From contig WGDC01000014.1 in the NCBI GenBank assembly GCA_015493475.1, positions 21,259 to 85,258 on the forward strand: DNA of 64,000 bases. The letters run 5' to 3'. How positions within the stretch are numbered: position 1 is the first letter of the stretch; the number at the start of each line of letters is the position of its first letter. Below are positions 36,999 through 46,088 of the stretch, one piece after another. The notes below the pieces were generated by a model, which made no database searches, was not told the origin of the DNA, and was given only the letters and a program-made list of their open reading frames with translations. This stretch comes from Deltaproteobacteria bacterium (GTDB taxonomy: Bacteria; Desulfobacterota; Dissulfuribacteria; Dissulfuribacterales; QOAL01). Both the position numbers and the translations under genes were made by a program.

Positions 36999-38267
36999 CT
37001 ACTTGAAAGTATTTGGCCCCCAAAAAGGAAAAAAGTCCTGTCGGCCATATCTTAAAAGAAGCCTCTGATCCTGTCCATTAGCCTGCATAACGAACAGGTG
37101 TTTATTACCACCAGTCCTGTCTGAACTGAAGAGAATTTGTCTCCCATCAGGAGACCAGGACGGATTCTCGTTATTTCCTTCAAAGGTAAGCTGCAAGGGG
37201 TCTCCGCCCTTGGACGAAATCGTGAAGACCTGGAATTTCCCTCCGACCCGGCTCACGTAGATGATCCGGTCTCCACATGGTGACCACTCGGGATCTGTGT
37301 TGTAGCTTCCCGAGTACGTCAGCCTAACGGTCCGGCCTGACGATACATTCATTATATAAAGCTGGGGCCCACCGGCCCTGTCAGATACGAAAACGATCCT
37401 TGCCCCATCAGGAGAAAACGATGGAGAGACATTTATACCAGGTCCGTGGGTAAGCCGTTTTATGATCTGGCCCCTTATGTCCAGGAGGTATATATCAGGA
37501 CTCCCATCCTTGCTGAGTGTAACAGCAAGACGCTTGCCTGAGGGATGCCACGCAGGAGACATGTTTACTCCCTGGAAACATGCAAGCTTTCTTATACTCC
37601 CGTTCCGGACAGCCTTTATATATAGGCAGGGGCGGCCGGTTTTGAAGGAAGTGAAAGCGATAAACCGGCCGTCCGGAGAGTATCTTGGGGACATGACAAT
37701 GGTATGCAGCCATGTCTCTTGCCTGATGCCTGTCCCGTCAAAATCTGCCGAATATATTTCGCGGTTCGATGCATTTTCTGAAACAAAAACAATTCTCGAC
37801 AGGGTTACGCCCGGATGCCCTGTTATTGATAGTACGATCTCGTTTGCAAACCTGTGGGCAACCTTCTTGAGATCAGACAGCGTGGCTATATATTTCCGGC
37901 CCACTACCATGGTTCCATTGGACAGGTCATAGAGTTTCAGGATCACCGTGACAGTCCTGCCCTTTCTGGCAAAATCAGTGGTAACCTTGTAATCTATCTT
38001 TTCATTTTGGCCCTCTGCTATGCACCTAAACACTGAAAAAAAGCCCTGAAACAACAAGTCCTTGGACAGGGTATCCACGATCTCCTGAGATGCCTGCCTG
38101 TTTTCATAGGTCATGACGGACAGGTTCGGATCCTGTACCATGACTGGAATTTTTTGGAAATATGGAGAGTTTATATCTATGAAGATCTTTGCGAAGCCAT
38201 TACAGGCATGAAACAGGAGGAAAAGACTTAGAAGGCAAAATGCACCAAGAAATGATTTTTTGTTCAC
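36999..38267 (-). CDS. tolB: Tol-Pal system beta-propeller protein TolB
   Basis: This 422-residue periplasmic protein has a signal peptide (about 1-27). An N-terminal domain with FIDINSPYFQKIPV is followed by a six-bladed propeller of repeats such as SPDGRFIAFTS, SPDGARIVFVSDR, SPCGDRIIYVS and SPDGRQILFSSDR (about 180-420). TolB binds Pal and links Tol-Pal to the outer membrane during division. tolQ, tolR, tolA and pal are not in the window. A terminator from the upstream minus-strand operon lies 36 bases before its start. Confidence 0.95.
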   Translation of the reverse strand: MNKKSFLGAFCLLSLFLLFHACNGFAKIFIDINSPYFQKIPVMVQDPNLSVMTYENRQASQEIVDTLSKDLLFQGFFSVFRCIAEGQNEKIDYKVTTDFARKGRTVTVILKLYDLSNGTMVVGRKYIATLSDLKKVAHRFANEIVLSITGHPGVTLSRIVFVSENASNREIYSADFDGTGIRQETWLHTIVMSPRYSPDGRFIAFTSFKTGRPCLYIKAVRNGSIRKLACFQGVNMSPAWHPSGKRLAVTLSKDGSPDIYLLDIRGQIIKRLTHGPGINVSPSFSPDGARIVFVSDRAGGPQLYIMNVSSGRTVRLTYSGSYNTDPEWSPCGDRIIYVSRVGGKFQVFTISSKGGDPLQLTFEGNNENPSWSPDGRQILFSSDRTGGNKHLFVMQANGQDQRLLLRYGRQDFFPFWGPNTFK

Positions 38268-38302
38268 CTATTTTCCCCTTTGAACTTCTTGACGAACCAA
38301 TA

Positions 38303-38343
38303 TAAAAGGCCCCAGCCAATTTGCAAATCAACCGGGGCCTCTT
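38303..38343 (-). terminator. Terminator after the YeeE/TusA/DsrE operon
   Basis: On the minus strand GGCCCC (38334-38339) pairs with GGGGCC (38308-38313), with adjacent A-T pairs, an inner ATTTGCAAAT palindrome in the loop, and TTTTATA following. It ends the five-gene operon just before tolB. Confidence 0.75.
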
Positions 38344-38383
38344 TCAATATTCGTTTTATTCGTTTCTTTCTTTTAGTCCAAAG

Positions 38384-38575
38384 CTACCACCAGCTTACTG
38401 TCTGATCGGCATCGAAGATCATCTGGACCAGCGTGTCGTAATTAGGATCGCCAATATAAAGCCTGAATTCAGCCGCATCCCTGTCACGGCTCAGTATCTC
38501 AACAAGTTTCATAGTATCGTCGTTGGGCTCGGACCTGTAGATATGCAGAATTTTCATCTTTTTTTCTTCGCTCAT
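38384..38575 (-). CDS. Small protein of the YeeE/TusA operon
   Basis: This 63-residue protein (KILHIYRSEPNDDTM, then LYIGDPNYDTLVQMIFDADQ) resembles the first half of DsrE-like folds: a strand, helix, strand order with no Cys. I do not know the family. It is the last gene of the operon, with a GGAGG ribosome site and 18 bases after the preceding gene. The terminator follows 40 bases on. Confidence 0.65.
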   Translation of the reverse strand: MSEEKKMKILHIYRSEPNDDTMKLVEILSRDRDAAEFRLYIGDPNYDTLVQMIFDADQTVSWW

Positions 38576-38593
38576 CTTTTATCCTCCCCTTTG

Positions 38594-38935
38594 TTAGTCT
38601 TCTGAACAGGCAGGCGGCGGGGTCTTGCTCTGTTTTGGCAGGCCGTACGGAATAATCAGGTCAGCCTCCCTAAGCCTTTCGCCCAACTCCTCGAGACTCA
38701 GTTTTGTAAGTTCTACGCCCTCCGCATCCTCTCCTTCTATGGTAAAAACATCCCCTTCCATGTCCCTGATCCAGTCGATGTTCTCTTTCACGTAATCTGA
38801 GAAACGGGGATATTCACTATACATAAAGCAAGGATAAGAATAATGGTTCTCAACAGCGAGACCAAGCGCTGAACGCACGGCATCACCTGAATACATCCTG
38901 TTTTGCATCAAAAAGTAACATTTTTTTGATTCCAT
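38594..38935 (-). CDS. DsrE/DsrF-like small protein of the YeeE/TusA operon
   Basis: This 113-residue protein starts with KKCYFLMQNRMYSGDAVRSALGLA, similar to the first strand and helix of DsrE/DsrF/TusC-type sulfur-relay proteins. The second half is acidic (GDVFTIEGEDAEGVELTKLS) and ends with PPPACSED. Cys6 and Cys36 are the candidates for persulfide carriers, besides the C-terminal Cys110. It lies 18 bases after the DsrE-like gene. Family assignment is by pattern and context. Confidence 0.6.
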   Translation of the reverse strand: MESKKCYFLMQNRMYSGDAVRSALGLAVENHYSYPCFMYSEYPRFSDYVKENIDWIRDMEGDVFTIEGEDAEGVELTKLSLEELGERLREADLIIPYGLPKQSKTPPPACSED

Positions 38936-38953
38936 GGTTTTATGCCTCCTGCA

Positions 38954-39286
38954 TTAAAGGACCAGATATTTTCCACACTCGTCTATGATGGCGCCATGAT
39001 AGGCCTGAGTCCTCATCTGACGCGGAGTCAGCCCCTTCGGCACATCCTTTTCCACGTCGTAACCTTCACAGGTATAACTGTCTGCGCAAATGGCGAGGTC
39101 TTCCACCTCGCACATGTTGGCGAGCTTCACGAAATCTGGATGTTTGGTCAGATGTACGGACTTGAATGTAAAGAACACCATCACCTTCTTCCCAGCCCTC
39201 GTGGCAGCGGCTGCAACGCCTATGACATGCCTCATGTGCTGGGGAGAAGTAACAAAGATTCCAAGTTTATTAGCATCGGTAGCCAT
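38954..39286 (-). CDS. DsrE-family protein
   Basis: The 110-residue product has the DsrE-like Rossmann pattern: KLGIFVTSPQHMRHVIGVAAAATRAGKKVMVFFTF, then a helix, VEDLAICADSYTCEGYDVE and HGAIIDECGKYLVL. Cys69 in ADSYTCEGY is placed where DsrE-family proteins have their active cysteine. Such proteins accept sulfur from TusA as persulfide. It follows the tusA-like gene after 47 bases in the same operon. (Segments quoted are separate conserved parts.). Confidence 0.75.
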   Translation of the reverse strand: MATDANKLGIFVTSPQHMRHVIGVAAAATRAGKKVMVFFTFKSVHLTKHPDFVKLANMCEVEDLAICADSYTCEGYDVEKDVPKGLTPRQMRTQAYHGAIIDECGKYLVL

Positions 39287-39333
39287 TGTTGTGAAACCTC
39301 CATCTCTTCATTGCTTTCTTCAGCAAATACCCT

Positions 39334-39591
39334 TTATTTTTTCTTCACGTAAAAACGGATAAACCCCTCATCTTCCTTTTCGCCAAGGTACTCGTGACCA
39401 GCCCTTGAGCACCAGCCGGGGATGTCATTCCTGGACCCTGGATCAGTGCCAAGGACCTCGAGAATCTCGCCGGAGTTGATCTTCTCTATCTCTTTCTTGG
39501 TCCTCAAAAGCGGCATGGGGCAGCTAAGTCCCTTTGCATCGAGTGTGCGGGCTACTTCCAGGCCTTCGGGGGCAATCTTGATGTCGCTCAT
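39334..39591 (-). CDS. TusA-family sulfur carrier protein
   Basis: This 85-residue protein has the TusA signature LDAKGLSCPMPLLRTKKEIE with active Cys24 in the CPMP motif, and a later GWCSRAGHEYLG segment with Cys62. TusA proteins pass persulfide sulfur in tRNA thiolation, Moco sulfuration or sulfur respiration; relatives act in selenium metabolism. It is 50 bases after the YeeE/YedE gene, which in many bacteria pairs with TusA-like proteins for thiosulfate or selenium-compound uptake. Confidence 0.9.
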   Translation of the reverse strand: MSDIKIAPEGLEVARTLDAKGLSCPMPLLRTKKEIEKINSGEILEVLGTDPGSRNDIPGWCSRAGHEYLGEKEDEGFIRFYVKKK

Positions 39592-39641
39592 GTTTCCTCC
39601 TTTTTTCTATTCATATAATTTTATTCAGTCTTTCACTGAAA

Positions 39642-40991
39642 TCACATCTCCACAATCAATTTGTTTGAATCCTCGTTCCAGTCAACAATGATGTACCAAA
39701 GGGCCATAGCGATAACTACCACGGCAAGGGCACCCCCGTATCCAAGGGCGTCCGGGAGATAAAGATGTATTCCAAGCTTGCTACCTTCATGGGTCGGCCC
39801 AATGCCTTCCATGTGTATAGCCCTGAACCATTTTGTCATGATGGCGTTTGATATCCCGAAAAATGGCACCACGAGCCAAAGCTTCAATTGCCCCTCTCCA
39901 ACGCGCCACAACGTGCCCGAACCACAGCCGCCAGCAAACATAGCGCCAAGCCCAAAGAGGAAACCACCAAGAATCGACCCCCAACCGAAGGTCCCGCGTA
40001 CGTAATTTACGGGATCCAGTGTACGCCTTGCCGCTATTTCCGCCTGGCCTGCCGCATCCACCACGTCTTCAAGGGTATCTGCAAGGTCCTGGTCATGAAC
40101 TTCCTCCGGGTCGATTTCATCCACCACATCGCTCAGTATGGACTGGACCGCCACGGCAGAACCCCTCTGTGGCACCGCATACTTGAGAACTGCGGCACCG
40201 ATGGCCACCACGAGGATACTCAGGGCAACCGACTTTGCCAGCGTACAATCCCCCGTCATGTGCGGTTCCCTGAAGGCTTGGACCATGCACCAGCGTCCCC
40301 TCTGCATGGTGTACCCGAGACCAGCGGAGATAAGAAGAATGCCGCTAAGAGAGGATATGTAATTGTCGTTTTGACCTGAATAATGATATGCACCCCATAT
40401 CACGGCTACCATTGCGGCAATACCTATCAATATCTTTAATCCGTAAGGAAAATCGAAGTTCCTTCCACCTGTAGTGCCCCATGTGATGTGTTCCATCTCC
40501 CAGTATATGTACTTGAGACCGAGAACCACGCCGACCACTAGGCCAAGCCACATGGTAAAACCGTTGGCAGCAAGGTTTCCTATGGCGTTGTACATGCCGC
40601 CCACGTTACAGCCCCCCGCGAAGGCGGAACCAACGCCCATGAGTATTCCCGCGATAACCGCCTTTACAAATTCCCAGGGAGGAGGAACCTTGAACGAGAA
40701 ATCATTCCCGAGGCACGCGGATATGAAAGCGCCTGCAAGAAAGCCTATGCCTATGACCGATCCAGAGCTCGCCACTACACTTGCGGGCCTTGAGTGAAAA
40801 ATTCCGGCTCCGTAAAGTATCCATTCTCCCCAGTTCCTGATGGCTCCGACGGCGCCCCAAGGCCGCCACCACGCCATGATAAGGATACTCAAAAGGGCAA
40901 CAATAAGACCTGCCGCAGTAGCATTCCATTCGGTTTGGCAAAGGATTTTGAAAAAATTCTTGACCTTTTCCTGAAAAAGTCCGTCGCTCAT
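39642..40991 (-). CDS. YeeE/YedE-family membrane protein (thiosulfate or selenium-related transporter)
   Basis: This 449-residue protein has about ten membrane helices in two halves. The conserved Cys motifs are AGGCNVGGMYNAIG, RGRWCMVQAF and AGGCGSGTLWRVGEG. In YeeE (TsuA) such cysteines line a path for thiosulfate; YedE members are linked to selenium metabolism. An acidic insertion of about 50 residues (DVVDEIDPEEVHDQDLADTL, about 288-335) separates two helices. It leads the operon with TusA and DsrE-like proteins and is divergent from an M16 peptidase gene. The substrate is not decided by the sequence. Confidence 0.88.
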   Translation of the reverse strand: MSDGLFQEKVKNFFKILCQTEWNATAAGLIVALLSILIMAWWRPWGAVGAIRNWGEWILYGAGIFHSRPASVVASSGSVIGIGFLAGAFISACLGNDFSFKVPPPWEFVKAVIAGILMGVGSAFAGGCNVGGMYNAIGNLAANGFTMWLGLVVGVVLGLKYIYWEMEHITWGTTGGRNFDFPYGLKILIGIAAMVAVIWGAYHYSGQNDNYISSLSGILLISAGLGYTMQRGRWCMVQAFREPHMTGDCTLAKSVALSILVVAIGAAVLKYAVPQRGSAVAVQSILSDVVDEIDPEEVHDQDLADTLEDVVDAAGQAEIAARRTLDPVNYVRGTFGWGSILGGFLFGLGAMFAGGCGSGTLWRVGEGQLKLWLVVPFFGISNAIMTKWFRAIHMEGIGPTHEGSKLGIHLYLPDALGYGGALAVVVIAMALWYIIVDWNEDSNKLIVEM

Positions 40992-41197
40992 AAACCGCTC
41001 CTCTCCTCCAAGTGATCAGTGCAGGCACAGGTTAAAAGGATAAGCATTGCGTGAAGAGAACATAAAAGTTATTAATATTTTTCCAAATCGAATTCGTGTG
41101 TACCAAAATTCACGCACTGTGTCAAGGATTAGTTGAATGACCATTCAGTCGTAACTGTGCTTGAACACTTTTATCCCGATATTCAGGAGTTACAACA

Positions 41198-43858
41198 ATG
41201 AACAGAACACTTTTCCTGGTCTTAATGCTTGCAGTGGCGCCAATCCTTTTATCGTCTATGGCCTTGGCAATGACATCATCCGGCCTTTCTGGCCTTTTCG
41301 TGAAGGTGCTGCCAAATGGCCTTACGGCAGTGGTGAAGGAAAGCCACAGGGCACCGGTGGTAGCCGTCCAGATATGGGTCAAGGCGGGAAGCGCCTACGA
41401 GACAGAAAAACAGGCAGGCATAACCCACATGATAGAACACATGATATTCAAAGGCACGGAAAAGAGGGGGCCTGGAGAACTGGCATCAACCATAGAATCC
41501 CTCGGGGGAACCATAAACGCTTATACCTCCTACGATTATACCGTATATCACTGCGTGGTGCCGAAAAGCCACCTTTCAACAGCCCTCGATGTGCTCGAAG
41601 ATGCGGTCTTTCACTCTAAGTTCGACCCTGACGAGCTTGAAAGGGAAAAGAAGGTGGTTCTCGAGGAGATGAAAATGCGGCTCGACGACCCACACACCAG
41701 GCTGTTTGAAGACCTCATGAAAATCTCCTATCAGGTCTACCCCTACCGGCGGCCCATAATCGGTTACGAAGAAACCGTGACATCTTTTACCAGGGATGAC
41801 ATTCTTTCCTACATGGCACTCCACTACAGGCCCTGCAACATGGCTGTAATAGTAACAGGGGACGTGAATGCCACGCAGGCCCTTTCTCAGATAAACAAGT
41901 TTTTCGGCAAAGATAAAAAAGAGGCATGCTCCGAGCCATCTTTCCCCGCAGAGCCGGCCCAAACCTCCCCTCGCATGATAAGGACGTCCATGGACTGCAA
42001 CGAAGGCTACATAGCCCTGTCCTTTTCCGGGATTCCCGATTTCAACAACGAGGATGTTCCCGCCCTTGACCTGCTCTCCGCCTGCTTGTCTGACGGAGAC
42101 AGCTCGATTCTCGTATCCCGGCTCAAGAACCAGCTCGGACTCGTGCATTCCATAGGGGCCTCGGCCTTCACACCTAAGGGACCTGGACTGTTTGAGATAA
42201 CCGCAGACATAGACCCTGAAAACCTAAAGAAAGTCCTTGTCAACATCCTTGTAGAGCTGTCGAAACTCAGGAAGGAAGAAATATCAGACAGACAGCTAAG
42301 GCGCGCCAAAACCAAGCTCATCACCGATTTCATATACAGCCAGGAAACCATGGAAGGAGAGGCCAGGAAAATTGGCGTCTTCCAGATACTTGCCGGGGAC
42401 GCCGCCAAGGAAACAGAGTACATTAAACGGGTCAAAAAGCTCACGGCGGCAGACATAAAAAGGGTCAGTGAAAAATATCTTGACCCCAATAAGCTAAACG
42501 TCTCCCTCGTCTTTCCTGAAGAATCCACTGTTACCTTTGATGGGAAGGACCTTGAAAACGTAATTCAAGAGGCATCCACCGAGGCCATCAGAGAATCGGT
42601 AGGGTTTACGGACAACGGCACGGATAGGGAAAAGGTAAAACGCTTTACCATAGGCAACGGCGTTACCCTTCTGTGCCTTGAGGACCATTCCCTCCCGACT
42701 GTTGGAGTACGGATCGTCATGCCGGGCGGGTTAAGGTACGAAAACCCTGCCAACAACGGCATCTTCAACATGATAGCAAAGGCATGGACAAAGGGCACCA
42801 ACCTCCACAATGCCCAGGCCCTTTCAGAGATAATCGATGACATGGGAGCAGAGGTTCACGGTTTTTCAGGCCAAAACTCCTTCGGACTCAAGGCCAAATT
42901 CACAAGCGATACGTTCAAGAGGGGCGTTGCGCTCCTGATGGAGATGCTTCTATCCCCCTCTTTTCCGGAAAAGGAGATAGAAAAGCTCAAGCCCCAGATA
43001 CTCGCCTCATTAAAGAGACAGGACGACTACATTCCCTCGGTGGCCATCAGGGAGTTCAGGAAACTCCTTTTTTCCCCACATCCGTACGGGATGAACGTAC
43101 TTGGCACACCTGAAAACGTCATGAGGTTTTCGAGACAGGATGTCCTTTCAGCGTACAGAAACTTTGCTGTACCAGACAGGGCAATCATTGCCGTGGTTGG
43201 AGACTTTGATAGCCATGAAATAAAAAACGAGCTTTCTGCCCTGCTGAAGGGATGGGTAAACCAGTCGAATTCCTTTCTTCCATCACCGCCTTCTCCATCC
43301 GTGCTCACGGCCCCAAAGGTGGTTAACATCCACAGGGACATACAACAGGAGAATATTGTGCTTGGTTTTATGGGGACCTCTGTCTCGGACAGGGACCGTT
43401 ACCCCATGGAGGTGTTGAATGCCATCCTTGCCGGCCAGGGAGGGAGACTTTTCAAGGATCTCCGGGACAAGGAGTCCCTAGCATATTCAGTCACCTCATT
43501 TCTCAACTTTGGAGTGGATTACGGATTCATAGCCGCCTACATAGCCTGTTCGCCGGAAAAGAAAAAGAAGGCCCAGGAGGAGTTGTGGAGAGAGCTTTAC
43601 AGGATACAGGAACAACCGCCTGCCGCCGCCGAGATACAGCGGGCTAAGAACTGGATTATCGGAAGGTACGAGATATCCTTGCAAACTCCCGGAGCCAAGG
43701 CCATGGACATGGCCATAAATACAATGCTCGGACTTGGATACAATTTTTCAGAAAAATATCCGGAATTTATCAGGAAGGTAACTCCAAAGGACGTATCTAT
43801 GGTGGCAAGGAAATACTTCAATTCCCAGGCGTACGTTTTGCTATCGGTGGGGCCCTAA
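41198..43858 (+). CDS. M16-family zinc peptidase (pitrilysin type), exported
   Basis: This 886-residue protein has a signal peptide (about 1-25) and two M16 halves. The first half has the inverted zinc motif H-x-x-E-H: His77, Glu80 and His81 (THMIEHMIF). The third ligand Glu lies near 153 in VVLEEM. The second half (from about 475: TIGNGVTLLCLEDHSLPTVG) has lost the motif. This is the clam-shell type that degrades peptides in the periplasm, as with PqqL-like proteins. An AGGAG site precedes the ATG. The NAD kinase gene starts three bases after its stop. Confidence 0.92.
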   Translation: MNRTLFLVLMLAVAPILLSSMALAMTSSGLSGLFVKVLPNGLTAVVKESHRAPVVAVQIWVKAGSAYETEKQAGITHMIEHMIFKGTEKRGPGELASTIESLGGTINAYTSYDYTVYHCVVPKSHLSTALDVLEDAVFHSKFDPDELEREKKVVLEEMKMRLDDPHTRLFEDLMKISYQVYPYRRPIIGYEETVTSFTRDDILSYMALHYRPCNMAVIVTGDVNATQALSQINKFFGKDKKEACSEPSFPAEPAQTSPRMIRTSMDCNEGYIALSFSGIPDFNNEDVPALDLLSACLSDGDSSILVSRLKNQLGLVHSIGASAFTPKGPGLFEITADIDPENLKKVLVNILVELSKLRKEEISDRQLRRAKTKLITDFIYSQETMEGEARKIGVFQILAGDAAKETEYIKRVKKLTAADIKRVSEKYLDPNKLNVSLVFPEESTVTFDGKDLENVIQEASTEAIRESVGFTDNGTDREKVKRFTIGNGVTLLCLEDHSLPTVGVRIVMPGGLRYENPANNGIFNMIAKAWTKGTNLHNAQALSEIIDDMGAEVHGFSGQNSFGLKAKFTSDTFKRGVALLMEMLLSPSFPEKEIEKLKPQILASLKRQDDYIPSVAIREFRKLLFSPHPYGMNVLGTPENVMRFSRQDVLSAYRNFAVPDRAIIAVVGDFDSHEIKNELSALLKGWVNQSNSFLPSPPSPSVLTAPKVVNIHRDIQQENIVLGFMGTSVSDRDRYPMEVLNAILAGQGGRLFKDLRDKESLAYSVTSFLNFGVDYGFIAAYIACSPEKKKKAQEELWRELYRIQEQPPAAAEIQRAKNWIIGRYEISLQTPGAKAMDMAINTMLGLGYNFSEKYPEFIRKVTPKDVSMVARKYFNSQAYVLLSVGP

Positions 43859-43861
43859 TAT

Positions 43862-44677
43862 ATGATAGGGCGCGTTAACGTCACGGTAAAGCAGGATTCT
43901 GAATGTGCCACTGAGATAGCAAACAGGGTAAAGAACTTTCTTGACGCCCGCAAGGTAGAGGTCTCGGAAGGAGATATCCGTCCCCATGACGAGGCAGTTG
44001 TCGTGGTCGGTGGAGACGGGACCCTGCTACACGTTGCCGCCAGTGCATTCAAGAGGCAGATCCCACTTCTCGGAATAAATGCCGGCGGTCTCGGCTTTCT
44101 GACCGAAGTCCACACGGACGAGATGGATGAAGCGCTTGAGGGGCTCGTGACAGGCTCCTTTGAACTTGATAAGAGAATGGTCCTGCACGTAGAGGTACTA
44201 AACCACTGCGGTAAAACAATCGCGGAATATACCGCCCTTAACGAAGCGGTAATAACAAAGGGAGCGCTGTCAAAAATAATCAGGATCGATACATGGGCCG
44301 ACGACCGTTTTCTCACCACATACAGGGGAGACGGCCTCATCATATCCTCCGCCACCGGCTCCACGGGTTACAACCTGTCTGCCGGCGGCCCGATAATCCG
44401 TCCGGGACTCGAGATAATAGTACTGACCCCGATATGTCCATTCGCCTTAAGCTCACGCCCCATCATCCTGTCAGGTTCATCCACGATAAGGGTGGAGGTA
44501 CGGCACATGCAGGAGGAGGTCTGCATAGACGTTGATGGACAGGTGGGAATGCACCTGCTCAAGGACTACGTAATACAGGTTTCCCGTGAAAAGGGATACC
44601 TCCTGCTTATCAAGTCACCATCCAGGGACTATTTTACCATTCTCAGGGAAAAACTTGGGTGGACAAAGAGCATATAA
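43862..44677 (+). CDS. nadK: NAD kinase
   Basis: This 271-residue enzyme phosphorylates NAD to NADP. The GGDGT motif lies at residues 50-54, NAGGLGFLTE at about 75-84, LNEAVI near 124-129 and the Gly-rich SATGSTGYNLSAGGPII near 162-178, all diagnostic. It is three bases downstream of the M16 peptidase gene, so is probably cotranscribed. Confidence 0.96.
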   Translation: MIGRVNVTVKQDSECATEIANRVKNFLDARKVEVSEGDIRPHDEAVVVVGGDGTLLHVAASAFKRQIPLLGINAGGLGFLTEVHTDEMDEALEGLVTGSFELDKRMVLHVEVLNHCGKTIAEYTALNEAVITKGALSKIIRIDTWADDRFLTTYRGDGLIISSATGSTGYNLSAGGPIIRPGLEIIVLTPICPFALSSRPIILSGSSTIRVEVRHMQEEVCIDVDGQVGMHLLKDYVIQVSREKGYLLLIKSPSRDYFTILREKLGWTKSI

Positions 44678-44865
44678 CACGTTTCAGGGAAAAGGCTCGG
44701 CCATGAGGAGGTTATAGATTACCAAGATGGGCTGAAATACGCTTTAAAAGAGCCGTATAGGTAGCCTGTACCCTTGTATAGTTATCCAGAGAAATAAACA
44801 ATATTGCACTGGAGGGTATCAGAAAGAAACAAGACCAGGGAGGAATAAGGTCCTAATGTTTTGCT
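44678..44865. other. Noncoding stretch after nadK
   Basis: About 190 bases between the nadK stop and the terminator of the opposite operon show no convincing gene. It holds two purine-rich AGGAGG/GGGAGGA stretches without a following open frame. Confidence 0.4.
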
Positions 44866-44893
44866 AAAAGGCCCTGCCCTTTTCGGCAGGACC
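44866..44893 (-). terminator. Terminator after the YtxH/DUF948 pair
   Basis: GGCCCTGCC and GGCAGGACC pair around a loop of CTTTTC with one mismatch. On the minus strand it is followed by TTTTAGC. It lies 31 bases after the YtxH-type gene stop. Confidence 0.65.
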
Positions 44894-44923
44894 TATCAAC
44901 ATACCGGGAAGGGTCCCGGATTT

Positions 44924-45262
44924 TCATACCTTCTCTGCCTTTTCGTCAAACTTTATCTTGGTGAGCAGGCGCTCCTTTTCCTTCTCCATGGCCTCTTTTC
45001 CAGCTTCCAACGCAGATTCCAGCACGGCCCTTTTCGTCTCAACGACCTCCCTGCTCTTTTCTATAAGCCCAGTGCCCTTCTTCTTCACCTCATCGGCCAC
45101 CTTAAGGGCTTCGTCCTTGGCCACGTTGGCCTGCTCCTTCAAAAGTTCCCTTGTCTCTGTACCAGATTTTGGAGCGGCGAGCAGGGCAAGGCCCGCACCT
45201 ACCGCGCTTCCAAGCACAAAGGCGAGTGCCACGCTCCCTGCCGAATAACGTCCGTTACTCAT
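44924..45262 (-). CDS. YtxH-domain protein
   Basis: This 112-residue protein has one membrane segment (about 10-29, SVALAFVLGSAVGAGLALLAAP). A long charged coiled coil follows (about 35-112) with KSGTETRELLKEQ, the pattern of YtxH (gas-vesicle-like) envelope stress proteins. The N-terminal glycine-rich helix with LAAPKSG is diagnostic. The ATG overlaps the stop of the upstream DUF948-like gene by four bases. The function is unknown. Confidence 0.85.
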   Translation of the reverse strand: MSNGRYSAGSVALAFVLGSAVGAGLALLAAPKSGTETRELLKEQANVAKDEALKVADEVKKKGTGLIEKSREVVETKRAVLESALEAGKEAMEKEKERLLTKIKFDEKAEKV

Positions 45263-45870
45263 TTATCTTCACCTCCTTTATGGATGTTGTCTGTTACATA
45301 CTCTAACGACGCCTTCATACCTACCGCAAGGCTAGCCAACTGAACCGCAAGCCCTGAAAAGCCACTTCTCACGATACCGGTGACCATCCTTACGGTCTGG
45401 CCCGTCTCTTCAACGGCCTCGAAAAGTTCATCAGCAGCCCTGACCTTCCTTTCTACATCATGGGCTATCTCGTTGACCCCGGTAACAAGTTCCCTTGTTT
45501 CTTCCAGGATGGGAGGAACACCCTCTTCAAGCCTTTGCTCAAGCTTACGCAGCGTGGACAGTGTCTCTGTCACACTGGACATTACCATGGATGCCTCCTG
45601 CTGTATCGTTTCCACGTGTACCGCGGCATCACCGATAATCTCGTTCAGGTTCTCCTCAACCTTTCTTGCGCCTTCCAAGATCGGCTCGATCTGGTGAAGG
45701 CGTTCGTCAACAAGAGCCAGGCTTCTACGCATTTTTTTCAAGAAAGAAACCACAGAAGACACAAGCATCACAAAACAAACAGTAACAATAATCAAACAAG
45801 CCGCAACCACCACGTAAAATAGATAAACCGGATTTCCAAGGATGTGTTCCAGACTCACCTGCGCCTCCAC
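45259..45870 (-). CDS. DUF948-like membrane-anchored coiled-coil protein
   Basis: The 203-residue product has one membrane helix (about 16-40) and a long coiled region. LALVDERLHQIEPILEGARKV, VTETLSTLRKLEQRLEE and VNEIAHDVERKVRAADEL resemble DUF948, a family that often sits beside YtxH genes. A C-terminal hydrophobic stretch (about 165-190) may lie on the membrane. The function is not known. The two genes form a small operon with a terminator after them. Confidence 0.75.
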   Translation of the reverse strand: MEAQVSLEHILGNPVYLFYVVVAACLIIVTVCFVMLVSSVVSFLKKMRRSLALVDERLHQIEPILEGARKVEENLNEIIGDAAVHVETIQQEASMVMSSVTETLSTLRKLEQRLEEGVPPILEETRELVTGVNEIAHDVERKVRAADELFEAVEETGQTVRMVTGIVRSGFSGLAVQLASLAVGMKASLEYVTDNIHKGGEDK

Positions 45871-46088
45871 GTCGGTATTTGGGAATAAATCCCCTTTCCA
45901 TAGGAAACCTTAAGTCATTGACTATCCATTTTCAACCACTCGACACCCTTTTGACAATGGAAATCATGCCGGGTTAAACGAGCCTATATATTGCAACCTC
46001 TTTCAACGTACTTATATTGCAAAAATAAGGTTCTCTTTCTTTACCACCTTTCCATTTTCTATAAATTGACGACCATAAGGAGGAACAC

